A stretch of 64,000 bases of DNA from Oscillospiraceae bacterium (GTDB taxonomy: Bacteria > Bacillota > Clostridia > Oscillospirales > Acutalibacteraceae), in assembly GCA_031271865.1 (NCBI GenBank), contig JAISUW010000055.1, positions 1-64,000 of the forward strand. Reading direction: 5' to 3'. Under the pieces are notes generated by a model. It did not search any database and had not been told where the DNA came from. It was given only the letters and a program-made list of their open reading frames with translations. Every line of letters starts with the position of its first letter. Position 1 is the first letter of the stretch. Below, in pieces: positions 18,742 to 26,692 of this stretch. Position numbers and translations under genes: made by a program.

Positions 18742-19956
18742 TCAAACCACGGCTTTCAGCTCTTCCAATGCGCCATGCAGCCGGGCGAAAGCGCAGGGAG
18801 CCGATTTCTCCAAGATTCTGCCGACGGCTTTGTCGAGTGCCGCAATCTCATCAATACGAATGGCAACAGCTGTATCCGGGTCGTCCATGTACTCGTCTGA
18901 CTCATCTCCCGCCGTGAAGCGCCACCCGCTGTCGTTCTCGTTTGCGGGCATTTCGCGGTAGCAGTATCCGACCGGCGCACCCTCATCGGTAATGCGCCGT
19001 GTGCAGAGGCAGAGCAAAGTGTCCATTTGCGGCAGTTCAGCGTCAAAGACCGGAGGTTCGGCAGTCTGCATCTCTCTCGGTTGCGGGACGGACGGTTCTA
19101 TAGGCGAAGTCGGAAAAGGCTCGGCCGCTGTATCGGCAGGGAGGGTCTCCGGCTCTGTTTCCTCCGCAATCCGCAGCGGCGGGTCCCCAATTGCGGAGCT
19201 GCCGCAAAAAGCGCCGTCACTGTCGGAAGCGGCAGCCGCAGCCGCAGCATCCCGCTCTTCCCCGCTTGCAGCGAAAGCGTCCTGCACCGGTTCCCAAACT
19301 GCCGCAGGGCTGAATTCCTCCGGCGGCGGCGCCGGGAGGCGCGGCGCATGCAACGGACTGCTTCTGCGTATGTCCGTCACAAAAGAGAAAGAGGAGCCGA
19401 GCTTTTCCAAAAGAGCTTCCGCACCATGGGCGACGGCGAAATCCAGTTCCTCCGGATAGAGAGGCAGAAGCTGGTAGAAGCAGCAATCCTCCCCCCCCGG
19501 CAGCCGAAACGCCGCCTCCCGCACAGGGTCAACCAAAACAAAAGCACTCAGATCCGTATTCCCGGCCAGAGCGCCGCCGCCGGGGATTGTGTGACCGAAG
19601 CCCAGCCATGTGCCTGTCTCCATAGGCAAGCGGGCCAGAATCCGCAGCCAACGCAGCGGCCAATAGTCCTCCTCCGCCCTCCCCGAAAGGTTCCAGTCCA
19701 AGGGCAATTCAATCATCAGTTCACACCGCGCAGGGATGGAGTCATCCGGCACCTGCATAGGGAAAGCACCCATGCCGCACGTGGCGATGACCAAGTGATT
19801 CTCCAAGCGCGCCGCGCAGAGGTCTATTCTGCACCCGCCGGCAGCTTTGCCGCCGAGGACAAGCGTTACAGGTCCTGCCGCCGCTTCGAATGCCGCTAAA
19901 CACTTCTCCCTCTGCAAAGGGGAATACACATACTGTTTTACCGCCGTTTCCGCCAT
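18742..19956 (-). CDS. SUFU-domain protein with C-terminal DUF2185 (Imm33-like) domain
   Basis: The N-terminal 200 residues look like a suppressor-of-fused domain: TCGMGAFPMQVP, ELMIELPLDW, YWPLRWLRILARLP, GFGHTIPGG and YQLLPLYPEELDFAV. A disordered acidic linker follows. The last 100 residues (VGYCYREMPANENDSGWRF, GDESDEYMDDP) match DUF2185/Imm33. Both domains are known as immunity modules of polymorphic toxin systems, so toxin neutralisation is a reasonable inference, but no toxin gene lies beside it. I start at the ATG at 19956, behind GAGGTG; the track's start is a GTG three codons earlier. The protein is 404 aa and cytoplasmic. Confidence 0.75.
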   Translation of the reverse strand: MAETAVKQYVYSPLQREKCLAAFEAAAGPVTLVLGGKAAGGCRIDLCAARLENHLVIATCGMGAFPMQVPDDSIPARCELMIELPLDWNLSGRAEEDYWPLRWLRILARLPMETGTWLGFGHTIPGGGALAGNTDLSAFVLVDPVREAAFRLPGGEDCCFYQLLPLYPEELDFAVAHGAEALLEKLGSSFSFVTDIRRSSPLHAPRLPAPPPEEFSPAAVWEPVQDAFAASGEERDAAAAAAASDSDGAFCGSSAIGDPPLRIAEETEPETLPADTAAEPFPTSPIEPSVPQPREMQTAEPPVFDAELPQMDTLLCLCTRRITDEGAPVGYCYREMPANENDSGWRFTAGDESDEYMDDPDTAVAIRIDEIAALDKAVGRILEKSAPCAFARLHGALEELKAVV

Positions 19957-20053
19957 AGCAGACACCTCACCCGATTCACTTGTTGTCCAATTCTATGCAG
20001 GGGGAGAAGGTTTCATGAATCTCCATGGTGTAAACACTTCTCTAAAAAAACAC

Positions 20054-20082
20054 TTGACAAATCCAAAAAAAAATAGTACAAT
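20054..20082 (+). promoter_or_regulatory. consensus sigma-A promoter ahead of the repeat region
   Basis: TTGACA (20054-20059), 17 bases and TACAAT (20077-20082). The next gene is the ABC exporter 630 bases away, so either a long leader containing the repeats or a non-coding RNA would be transcribed. Confidence 0.7.
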
Positions 20083-20165
20083 AATAAGTAGAGGAGGCAA
20101 CCGCATCTGCGGGAGTATCTTTGTTTTTTTTTCGTTTAAGCGGCAAGAACACCTTGCCTACTACT

Positions 20166-20225
20166 TTCGTCAAATTCACGATTGTTAAAGCAAAAAAACC
20201 GCATTTCTCCGTCATATTGCACAAA
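20166..20225 (+). repeat. 60-bp satellite repeat R1
   Basis: This is the first of three direct copies (20166, 20261, 20631) of a 60-bp unit starting TTCGTCAAATTCACGATTGT and ending GCACAAA. A fourth related copy lies in the opposite orientation at 10835-10892. Confidence 0.8.
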
Positions 20226-20256
20226 GCAAGAAGTAAGAGCAAGAATACGGCCCCAC

Positions 20257-20621
20257 AACCTTCGTCAAATTCACGATTGTTCAAGCGAAAAAACAGCTAT
20301 TCTCCGTCATTATGCACAAAAAAAGGAAAGAGGCAAAAACCCACAACCACATCCGACCCATACAGAACACCGAAACCCTGCCCCCAACCCAAACAGAGGC
20401 ACCCAAGCAGCGCCAATGGAAAATTCGCCCAACAGGACATAAGGCGAATTTTCCATCCAAGCGGGCACATCTCCGCGGGGGTCCGGGGGACTCCCCGGTC
20501 GCGGGGGGTCCCGGGGGCGCCGCGGGATGCGCCCCTGGGCGGGGGTTTGGGGGCGGCGCCCCCAAGGTGGAGGAACCGAGCCATCCATTTATACAACTTT
20601 CAGGCAGAACCCAACCAAATC
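20257..20621 (-). repeat. dispersed structured element, copy 2
   Basis: The reverse complement closely matches copy 1 at 10510-10892. A perfect 14-bp hairpin (20416-20456) has arms ATGGAAAATTCGCC / GGCGAATTTTCCAT. Seen in the element's own sense its loop is the same TTATGTCCTGTTG as in copy 1. A second hairpin (20547-20565) has arms TTGGGGGC / GCCCCCAA, where copy 1 has CCGGGGGC / GCCCCCGG. Satellite R2 (20261-20320) forms its downstream end. The gap 19957-20709 holds this element, the satellites and the promoter; I see no gene in it. Confidence 0.88.
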
Positions 20622-20630
20622 CATAAAACC

Positions 20631-20690
20631 TTCGTCAAATTCACGATTGTTCAAGCAAAAAAACCGCAATTCATCGTCAAAGTGCACAAA
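20631..20690 (+). repeat. 60-bp satellite repeat R3
   Basis: This third copy of the satellite unit lies just beyond dispersed-element copy 2 and ends 20 bases before the ABC exporter start. Confidence 0.78.
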
Positions 20691-20709
20691 AAGAGGTGTG
20701 AAAGGAACC

Positions 20710-22518
20710 ATGGAATCCATCCGAAAGAACACCGCCTTGCTGAAACGTTTTTGGCCTTACCTTTGGAAGCAGAAGCGCACCCTGCTGACGGATTTGTTCT
20801 GCGCCTCGCTGACAACGGCAGCCGAGATTGTGCTGCCGCTGATTGTGCGCCGCATCACAAACGCGGCCACCGGCGACCTTGCGCTGCTGACGCCGCGCTT
20901 TATCCTCATGGTTGGCGGCGGATACCTGGCGCTGCGCATCATGGATGCGGCGGCGAACTTCTATATGAACTCCCGCGGCCACTTCATGGGTACGAAGATT
21001 GAGACAGACCTGCGCAATGACCTCTTCGCCCACTTGCAGGACTTGTCTTTCTCCTATTTCGACAATTCCAAAATCGGCGTACTGATGAGCCGCCTCACTA
21101 ACGACCTTAACGACATCACAGAGTTTGCCCATCACTTTCCGGAAGAATTGTTTATCACGGTCATCAAAGTCTCGGCTTGTATGGTCATCTTTCTGCGTCT
21201 GAATGTGTTCATGGCACTGATTGTATTCTCCATTCTGCCGGTCATGTTCCTCTGTACTTGGCCGGCGCGCCGCCGCCAAAAGGAGCAGTTCCGCGCCCAC
21301 CGCGCCGCCATCGGCGAAATCAATGCCGCCGCCGAGAATACGCTCTTGGGCGTGCGCGTGGTCAAGTCCTTCAACGGCGAGGAGGAAGAAAACGAGAAAT
21401 TCCGCCGCCACAATGAGGTCTTCTATCGTGTAAAGGAGAAGTCCTTTACATATATGGGGCAATACCATACCATAACACGGATGTTCGACGGCGTTATGTA
21501 TCTGGCGGCGGTTTGTTTCGGCGCTTGGCTCTTGCAAAAGGGCACCATAACAGCCGGTGACTTTGCGCTCGTACTGCTCATGGTCTCTACCCTCTTGGGT
21601 TCTGTGCGCCGGATTATAGAGTTCTCCGAACAGTTCCAGAAAGGCACGACCGGTATAGAGCGCTTCGCGGAAATCATGGACGAGGTAACGGAAACCGCTG
21701 CTCGGGACGGGAGCATAGAGCTCACCGACGTCAAAGGCGAGATTGTACTGGAGAACGTGTCTTTCACCTACCCCGGCACGCAGCAGCCGGTGCTGCAGAA
21801 CATCAGCCTACACATCAAACCCGGGCAGAACATCGCCCTGTGCGGACCCTCCGGCGGCGGCAAGACCACCTTGTGCAACCTCATTCCGCGCTTCTATGAG
21901 CCGACTGCCGGCACAATCGCCATTGACGGTATAGACATCAAAGAGATTACACTGGAAAGCCTGCGCCGGAACATCGGCGTGGTACAGCAGGATGTGTACC
22001 TCTTCAGCGGCACCATCCGCGAAAACATCGCCTATGGTTACTGCGAGGCGCACGACAGCGTTGACAGCCCGGCAGACGCGTATGCAGCCGCTTTCGGCTT
22101 CACGTCCACGCAGCCGACGGACGCACAGATACGCGAAGCCGCCCGTTTGGCAGGCATAGACGCATTCGCGGAGAGTCTCCCCGATGGCTACGATACCTAC
22201 GTCGGCGAACGCGGCGTCAAACTCTCCGGCGGGCAGAAGCAGCGCGTCAGTATCGCCCGCGTTTTCCTGAAGAACCCGCCTATTTTGATCCTCGACGAGG
22301 CCACTTCCGCCTTAGACAACGAGAGCGAACGCCTTGTACAGAAATCCCTTGAACTCCTCAGCGAGAACCGCACCACCATTACCATCGCCCACCGCCTGAC
22401 CACCATCAAAAACGCAGACCAAATCCTTGTCCTGACCGAAGACGGCTTCGCGGAACACGGCTCGCATACCGAGCTATTAGATAAGGGCGGCTTATATGCC
22501 GCCATGTGGGGTAGCTGA
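20710..22518 (+). CDS. ABC exporter, fused permease and ATPase
   Basis: This 602-aa half-transporter of the multidrug/lipid exporter type would work as a homodimer or with an unlinked partner. I start at MESIRKNTALL (20710), behind GAAAGGA; upstream codons lie in the repeat. About six membrane helices fill residues 15-310. The ATPase follows with Walker A GPSGGGKTT near 378, signature LSGGQKQR near 503 and Walker B LILDEATSALD near 525. Between the Q-loop and the signature (after RENIAYGY) there is an insertion of roughly 25 residues (EAHDSVDSPADAYAAAFGF) that is longer than usual. The substrate is unknown. Confidence 0.9.
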   Translation: MESIRKNTALLKRFWPYLWKQKRTLLTDLFCASLTTAAEIVLPLIVRRITNAATGDLALLTPRFILMVGGGYLALRIMDAAANFYMNSRGHFMGTKIETDLRNDLFAHLQDLSFSYFDNSKIGVLMSRLTNDLNDITEFAHHFPEELFITVIKVSACMVIFLRLNVFMALIVFSILPVMFLCTWPARRRQKEQFRAHRAAIGEINAAAENTLLGVRVVKSFNGEEEENEKFRRHNEVFYRVKEKSFTYMGQYHTITRMFDGVMYLAAVCFGAWLLQKGTITAGDFALVLLMVSTLLGSVRRIIEFSEQFQKGTTGIERFAEIMDEVTETAARDGSIELTDVKGEIVLENVSFTYPGTQQPVLQNISLHIKPGQNIALCGPSGGGKTTLCNLIPRFYEPTAGTIAIDGIDIKEITLESLRRNIGVVQQDVYLFSGTIRENIAYGYCEAHDSVDSPADAYAAAFGFTSTQPTDAQIREAARLAGIDAFAESLPDGYDTYVGERGVKLSGGQKQRVSIARVFLKNPPILILDEATSALDNESERLVQKSLELLSENRTTITIAHRLTTIKNADQILVLTEDGFAEHGSHTELLDKGGLYAAMWGS

Positions 22519-22657
22519 TACCGCAACAAACGGCATTCCCGCTGTCAAAACCGCCTTTTTCTGCATATGATGAGTGTACGACTGCACCTGCCCGCTTTTC
22601 GGATGCCCTTGGCACGGTGCGCCGTACAATCATCCCGCAGAAAGGAATTGCATAAAA

Positions 22658-23275
22658 ATGGCAACACTCTTAAAAGGCATAGACGTCAGCGTCCATCAAG
22701 GCACCATCACTTGGGACAAAGTCGGCAAACAGGATATAGACTTCGCGATGATTCGCTCCAGCTACGGTCTGCACAGCCGCGACTCGAAGTTTGACACCAA
22801 CGTCAAAGGCGCGCAGTCCGTCGGTATAGACGTGGGAGCCTATCACTTCTCCTACGCCTCGTCCATAGCGGACGTGAAAGCGGAGGCAAAGAACTTCCTC
22901 GCCGCCATCAAGGGCTACAAGCTGACGATGCCCGTCGTTTATGACCTCGAATCCAACAGCACGACCAATAAGGTCGTCAGCCAATGGACGGATATGGCCA
23001 TCACGTTCCTTGACATCATGGAGCAGAACGGTTACTTCGCCATGCTCTACGGTTCCAAGTACTCCCTTGAGCAACAGATGACCCCCTCCAAGCTCAAGCC
23101 CTACGCCATCTGGGTCGCCCAGTGGGCCAGCAAGAACACCTGCACCGTACCGTGGGGGATGTGGCAGTACACCGACAGCGGCAAAGTCGCCGGCATCTCT
23201 ACCCTCGTGGATATGGACGTCACCATCAACGACTACGCAGCCATCATCAAGAAGGCGAAGCTGAACAACCTTTGA
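22658..23275 (+). CDS. GH25 family lysozyme-like protein
   Basis: GH25 muramidases cleave the MurNAc-GlcNAc bond of peptidoglycan. The 205-aa protein is essentially one catalytic barrel: KGIDVSVHQGTITWD with the conserved Asp, GAYHFSYA, the catalytic pair in MPVVYDLES, and WVAQWASKNT. There is no signal peptide or wall-binding domain, so secretion by this start is not explained; it could be released by lysis or a non-classical route. The ATG at 22658 follows GAAAGGAAT. It is 139 bases after the ABC exporter and may be co-transcribed with it. Confidence 0.88.
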   Translation: MATLLKGIDVSVHQGTITWDKVGKQDIDFAMIRSSYGLHSRDSKFDTNVKGAQSVGIDVGAYHFSYASSIADVKAEAKNFLAAIKGYKLTMPVVYDLESNSTTNKVVSQWTDMAITFLDIMEQNGYFAMLYGSKYSLEQQMTPSKLKPYAIWVAQWASKNTCTVPWGMWQYTDSGKVAGISTLVDMDVTINDYAAIIKKAKLNNL

Positions 23276-23289
23276 GTTCCATCCGCTCG

Positions 23290-23357
23290 GAGCTTCCGGC
23301 AGCGGCAATGCGGGGCTGCCGCGGCGGCAGCACGAAGCTTCCCGCTGCGGCAGCTCC
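23290..23357 (+). terminator. long imperfect GC hairpin after the GH25 gene
   Basis: GGAGCTTCCGGCAGCGG pairs, with small mismatches, with CCGCTGCGGCAGCTCC across a GC-rich centre. No U run follows. It could be a terminator-like hairpin or a decayed repeat. Confidence 0.4.
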
Positions 23358-23450
23358 AAGCGCCGCCGCTACATACCGACCCCGACAAATAAACGCGCGG
23401 CGCATCGCATATACTATGTAGAAGAGCGCACCCAAAGAGGAGGAACAGTT

Positions 23451-24299
23451 ATGGCCTGCCCATGCAGCGGGGGAGCCTCCAAGAGCAGCACCCCGAACCC
23501 TTTCAAGGACTATATACCGAAGCACTATACAGGAGCCACGCCGCGCCAAGACGTGACGGCGCGTTACGCACCGACGGATTATGAGCAATGGAACACAGGC
23601 TATGACCGAATGCGTGCGGCGGAACAGCTGCGCCTGGCACGGCTCTATAAGCGCGTAGAGGCCGGTGTTGTCATCCCCTGCCCGGATGCCGTAGTCATAG
23701 ACGATACCGTAGAGATAGAAACGGGAGCGACCATCTATCCCGGCACGGTTCTGCGCGGGAACACGCACATAGGGAAAGCGTGCATCATTGGCCCGAATAC
23801 CACCTTGGACAACGTGACGGTCGGCGACCACTGCAGCCTGAATAACGTGGTGGCGGAATACGCCGTTGTGGAGGATCATTGCACCGTAGGTCCTTTTGTG
23901 CGCCTGCGCTCCGGTGCTGTCATCAGCAGCAAGGCCAAGGTCGGCAACTTTGTGGAAATCAAGAACTCCACCATTGGCGAGTGTTCAAAAGTAGCACATT
24001 TGAGTTATATCGGCGATACAGATATGGGCGGCGGTTGCAATGTCGGCTGCGGCTTTGCCACAGCGAATTTTGACGGCTTCGAGAAGCACCGCACCACCAT
24101 CGGGGACGGTGTCTTCATCGGCTGCGACAATACCTTTGTCGCCCCGGTTACGATAGGCGACGGCGCGTACACAGCGGCCGGCTCCACAATAACAGAGGAT
24201 GTCCCGGCGGGAGCCCTTGCTTTCGGCCGCGCCCGTCAAGTCAACCTCGAAGGCCGCGCCCCCACGGGTGCCTCCACCGACCAACAGCTTGCAGATTAA
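23451..24299 (+). CDS. left-handed beta-helix acyltransferase-like protein (GlmU C-terminal type)
   Basis: The 282-aa protein has hexapeptide repeats and closely follows the acetyltransferase half of GlmU: VRLRSGAVISSKAKVGNFVE, KVAHLSYIGDTDMGGGCNVG, FDGFEKHRTTIGDGVFIGCD and APVTIGDGAYTAAGSTIT. The histidine corresponding to the GlmU catalytic base is kept (KVAHLS). The N-terminal nucleotidyltransferase domain is absent and replaced by an 80-residue leader that starts MACPCSGGAS. An acyl-CoA-dependent N-acetyltransferase acting on a nucleotide sugar or amino sugar is plausible. GAGGAGGAAC precedes the ATG. Confidence 0.75.
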   Translation: MACPCSGGASKSSTPNPFKDYIPKHYTGATPRQDVTARYAPTDYEQWNTGYDRMRAAEQLRLARLYKRVEAGVVIPCPDAVVIDDTVEIETGATIYPGTVLRGNTHIGKACIIGPNTTLDNVTVGDHCSLNNVVAEYAVVEDHCTVGPFVRLRSGAVISSKAKVGNFVEIKNSTIGECSKVAHLSYIGDTDMGGGCNVGCGFATANFDGFEKHRTTIGDGVFIGCDNTFVAPVTIGDGAYTAAGSTITEDVPAGALAFGRARQVNLEGRAPTGASTDQQLAD

Positions 24300-24344
24300 G
24301 CGGCGCTTATAATTCTTAAAGTACTATTAACTCTTGTGAGTCAA

Positions 24345-24366
24345 GGGGTTGGGATAGCCCAACCCC
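24345..24366. terminator. hairpin after the hexapeptide transferase
   Basis: GGGGTTGGG / CCCAACCCC with loop ATAG, 45 bases after the stop codon and lacking a T run. It is the first of two adjacent hairpins between convergent genes. Confidence 0.5.
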
Positions 24367-24383
24367 GCTGCTTGCCTTATGGA

Positions 24384-24410
24384 AAGGATGCGGGGTTCCC
24401 CCGCATCCTT
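24384..24410. terminator. second hairpin between convergent genes
   Basis: Twelve-bp arms AAGGATGCGGGG / CCCCGCATCCTT with a 3-nt loop lie 20 bases downstream of the Cys-rich gene's stop. It could serve either strand. Confidence 0.55.
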
Positions 24411-24429
24411 ATATAATAGCACAAATGTG

Positions 24430-26358
24430 TTACAGATTCGCACTCCCCGGATAGTAGAATGGACGCTCCTCACGGTTCAGGCAAGTGGGGCAGTTGCTCT
24501 GCGGTGTCGGGCAGGGTGCCGGGCAGCCGCAGGTGCTGCGGGTATCCTGTCCCACCGGGTAGCATACTTGCTGGGTATTGAAGCACTCATTGTACTTGGA
24601 TTCCGGTGCTTTGGGCGCACAGATATAGGGAACACCGCCGCACATGGTGGTCTGCTGCGGGCACTGCGGCACGTCCGGCACTGCCGGAATCGGCGAAGGG
24701 GATACAGGTTTCGGCGCACTCGGCGGTTGGGGGCAAGCCGGGGTCTGCGTACAACAGCAGCAACCGTTATAATTCTGTGACCCCGTTACCGGCTGCTGGC
24801 AGATTTGCCCCGGCGGGCAGGTATAACTGCCGTCGCAGCTATCTAAGCCCGGTACCGGCTTTGCCGCTTGGATACACGTCTGGGCGGTATTACAGCATAC
24901 CTGTTGGGCGGGCGTCTTCGGGCAGCTTTGCGGGCAGCCTTGCGGCGGTCCGGCATACACAGTAGAGTACCCCGGCAGAGGTGCAATCCCGGCCGGTATC
25001 GGGTTTGGGCAAACGGCGGTCTGTTGCGGGCAGCATTGCTGCGGCTGTGTGGCCGAGCAGCAGACGGTCTGTTGCGGGCAGCATTGCTGCTGCTGCGGCT
25101 GAGCGCTCGTGCAGCAGACGGTCTGTTGCGGGCAGTACTGCTGCTGCTGGTCGGTCGAGCAGCAGACAGTCTGCGGCTTCGGCGGGCAGCATGGCTGCTG
25201 CTGGGTGGTGGTGCAGCAGACGGTCTGTTGCGGGCAGCGTTGCTGCTGCTGGTCGGTCGAGCAGCAGACGGTCTGCGGCTTCGGCGGGCAGCATTGCTGC
25301 TGCTGGGTGGTGGTGCAGCAGACGGTCTGTTGCGGGCAGCGTTGCTGCTGCTGCGGCTGAGCGCTCGTGCAGCAGACAGTCTGCGGCTTCGGCGGGCAGC
25401 ATGGCTGCTGCTGTGTGGTGGTGCAGCAGACGGTCTGCGGCTTTGGCGGGCAGCATAGCTGCTGCTGCGGCTGTGTACTCGTGCAGCAGACGGTCTGCGG
25501 CTTCGGCGGGCAGCATTGCTGCTGCTGCGGCTGTGAGGCGGTGCAGCAGACGGTCTGCGGCTTCGGCGGGCAGCATGGCTGCTGCTGCGGCTGCGTACTC
25601 GTGCAGCAGACGGTCTGCTGCTTTGGCGGGCAGCATTGCTGCTGCTTTTGCGGCGGCGGCACTTGGTGACAGGGCGGCCCGGGGTATACCGTGTCGGGAA
25701 GGCAGGGCTTTTCCGGCGGATAGGGTTTCGGGCAGCAGGGGTTCGGCGGCGGCTGCGGACAACCGGGGTATATCACGGCACAACGCTGCGGACCTTCCAT
25801 AGGCATATCCGGGCAGCAGAAAGGCACAACGGGAATTGGTTTGCGCTCCGGGCAACAAATGGCGAAGCTCTCAGCGCAGTCATCCACTTTTGGAATCGGT
25901 GGTATATACGGGCGGCGGTCGGGGTTAACTTCAGGCACCGGGACGGTGCAGTATGGAGTAGGTATAGCGTTTGCAGTACAGCAAGGGCAGCAGCAAGGTG
26001 CCGGTGCTGCGCAGGGGGATGGGCTTTGGCAGAAGCAAGGTTGCGGATTCGCCGGGCGGCACTCCGGAAGCGGACCGCCGCAGTGCGGACAGCAGCAAGC
26101 CGGTTGGTCGGTTTCCGTGCAGCAAATGGGCCGGGCTTTGGCAGGCTGCGGGGTATAGCAGCTTGCGGACTGATTCCCGCCGGAACAGGATCTGTTCCCT
26201 GTATTTACAGAACCGTTGCCTTTGCCGAGACAGAGTTTAAAGAGGGGAGCGCAGGTATACCGCACTTTGCGCTTACAGCATTTGCACTCACATCCGCATT
26301 GCCCTCTGCTGTCGGTCGGGTTTGTATAATACCCCGCATTGGCGCAAGGGTTTGGCAT
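24430..26358 (-). CDS. cysteine-rich protein with PQTVCC tandem repeats
   Basis: I do not recognise a family. The 642 residues are dominated by Cys, Pro and Gln. The N-terminal part has CxC and CC pairs (CGCECKCCKRK). The middle has about 12 repeats of 15-21 residues that alternate CCPPKPQTVCC-type and CPQQTVCC-type units separated by Gln/Thr runs. The C-terminus again has many CC pairs. No signal peptide is seen. A disulfide-linked or metal-binding structural protein, for example of a coat or envelope layer, is an inference from composition. I start at MPNPCANAG (26358) because AAGGAT precedes it; the track's 60-codon extension begins at a TTG with no ribosome site. Large plus-strand ORFs here are shadows. 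Confidence 0.75.
   Translation of the reverse strand: MPNPCANAGYYTNPTDSRGQCGCECKCCKRKVRYTCAPLFKLCLGKGNGSVNTGNRSCSGGNQSASCYTPQPAKARPICCTETDQPACCCPHCGGPLPECRPANPQPCFCQSPSPCAAPAPCCCPCCTANAIPTPYCTVPVPEVNPDRRPYIPPIPKVDDCAESFAICCPERKPIPVVPFCCPDMPMEGPQRCAVIYPGCPQPPPNPCCPKPYPPEKPCLPDTVYPGPPCHQVPPPQKQQQCCPPKQQTVCCTSTQPQQQPCCPPKPQTVCCTASQPQQQQCCPPKPQTVCCTSTQPQQQLCCPPKPQTVCCTTTQQQPCCPPKPQTVCCTSAQPQQQQRCPQQTVCCTTTQQQQCCPPKPQTVCCSTDQQQQRCPQQTVCCTTTQQQPCCPPKPQTVCCSTDQQQQYCPQQTVCCTSAQPQQQQCCPQQTVCCSATQPQQCCPQQTAVCPNPIPAGIAPLPGYSTVYAGPPQGCPQSCPKTPAQQVCCNTAQTCIQAAKPVPGLDSCDGSYTCPPGQICQQPVTGSQNYNGCCCCTQTPACPQPPSAPKPVSPSPIPAVPDVPQCPQQTTMCGGVPYICAPKAPESKYNECFNTQQVCYPVGQDTRSTCGCPAPCPTPQSNCPTCLNREERPFYYPGSANL
25015..25650. 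repeat. tandem coding repeats of the Cys-rich protein
   Basis: Units of about 45-63 bases built around GCAGCAGACGGTCTG (plus strand) recur roughly 12 times with near-identical sequence, which points to recent expansion by slippage or recombination. Confidence 0.9.
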
Positions 26359-26646
26359 GTGACAGGATCCTTTCATCATGGATTCGGAGAAACAGGTCAC
26401 AGCTGCTGTGCAATCGGTTGAAGTTCTTGTGCTGCAAGTGTTGCAGCTTATAAGAGCATCGCTTATGACGCTTTGCACATCAGCAGACCCGAAGACCTCT
26501 GCCCGGCAATCGTATGGAAAGGAACTATGTGTATGCAAGTGCCGACAATTGGACAGAGTATCCTATCTTCATGATATTCAGGATGTCCGTAAAGGTGAGG
26601 ACAATCTTCCCGGGAACGGGAGATAGGGAACAGGGTATAAGAAAGC

Positions 26647-26667
26647 GTCTGCGGCAGGACCGCAGAC
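26647..26667 (-). terminator. terminator of the cysS operon
   Basis: GTCTGCGG / CCGCAGAC with a 5-nt loop lies 26 bases beyond the last gene of the operon, followed on the minus strand by a pyrimidine-rich GCTTTCTT. The rest of 26359-26692 holds only the doubtful upstream extension of the Cys-rich ORF. Confidence 0.6.
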
Positions 26668-26692
26668 TGCTGTAGGGATGCTTATGCATTTT

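Noticed and set aside
24868-26421. Several plus-strand ORFs across the Cys-rich gene
   Set aside because: Low-complexity frames of the same tandem repeats; the minus-strand reading has one continuous repeat protein with a ribosome site.
26359-26538. 60-codon N-terminal extension of the Cys-rich protein
   Set aside because: It begins at TTG without a ribosome site, whereas 26358 has AAGGAT at proper distance. The extension does contain some Cys, so a small doubt remains.
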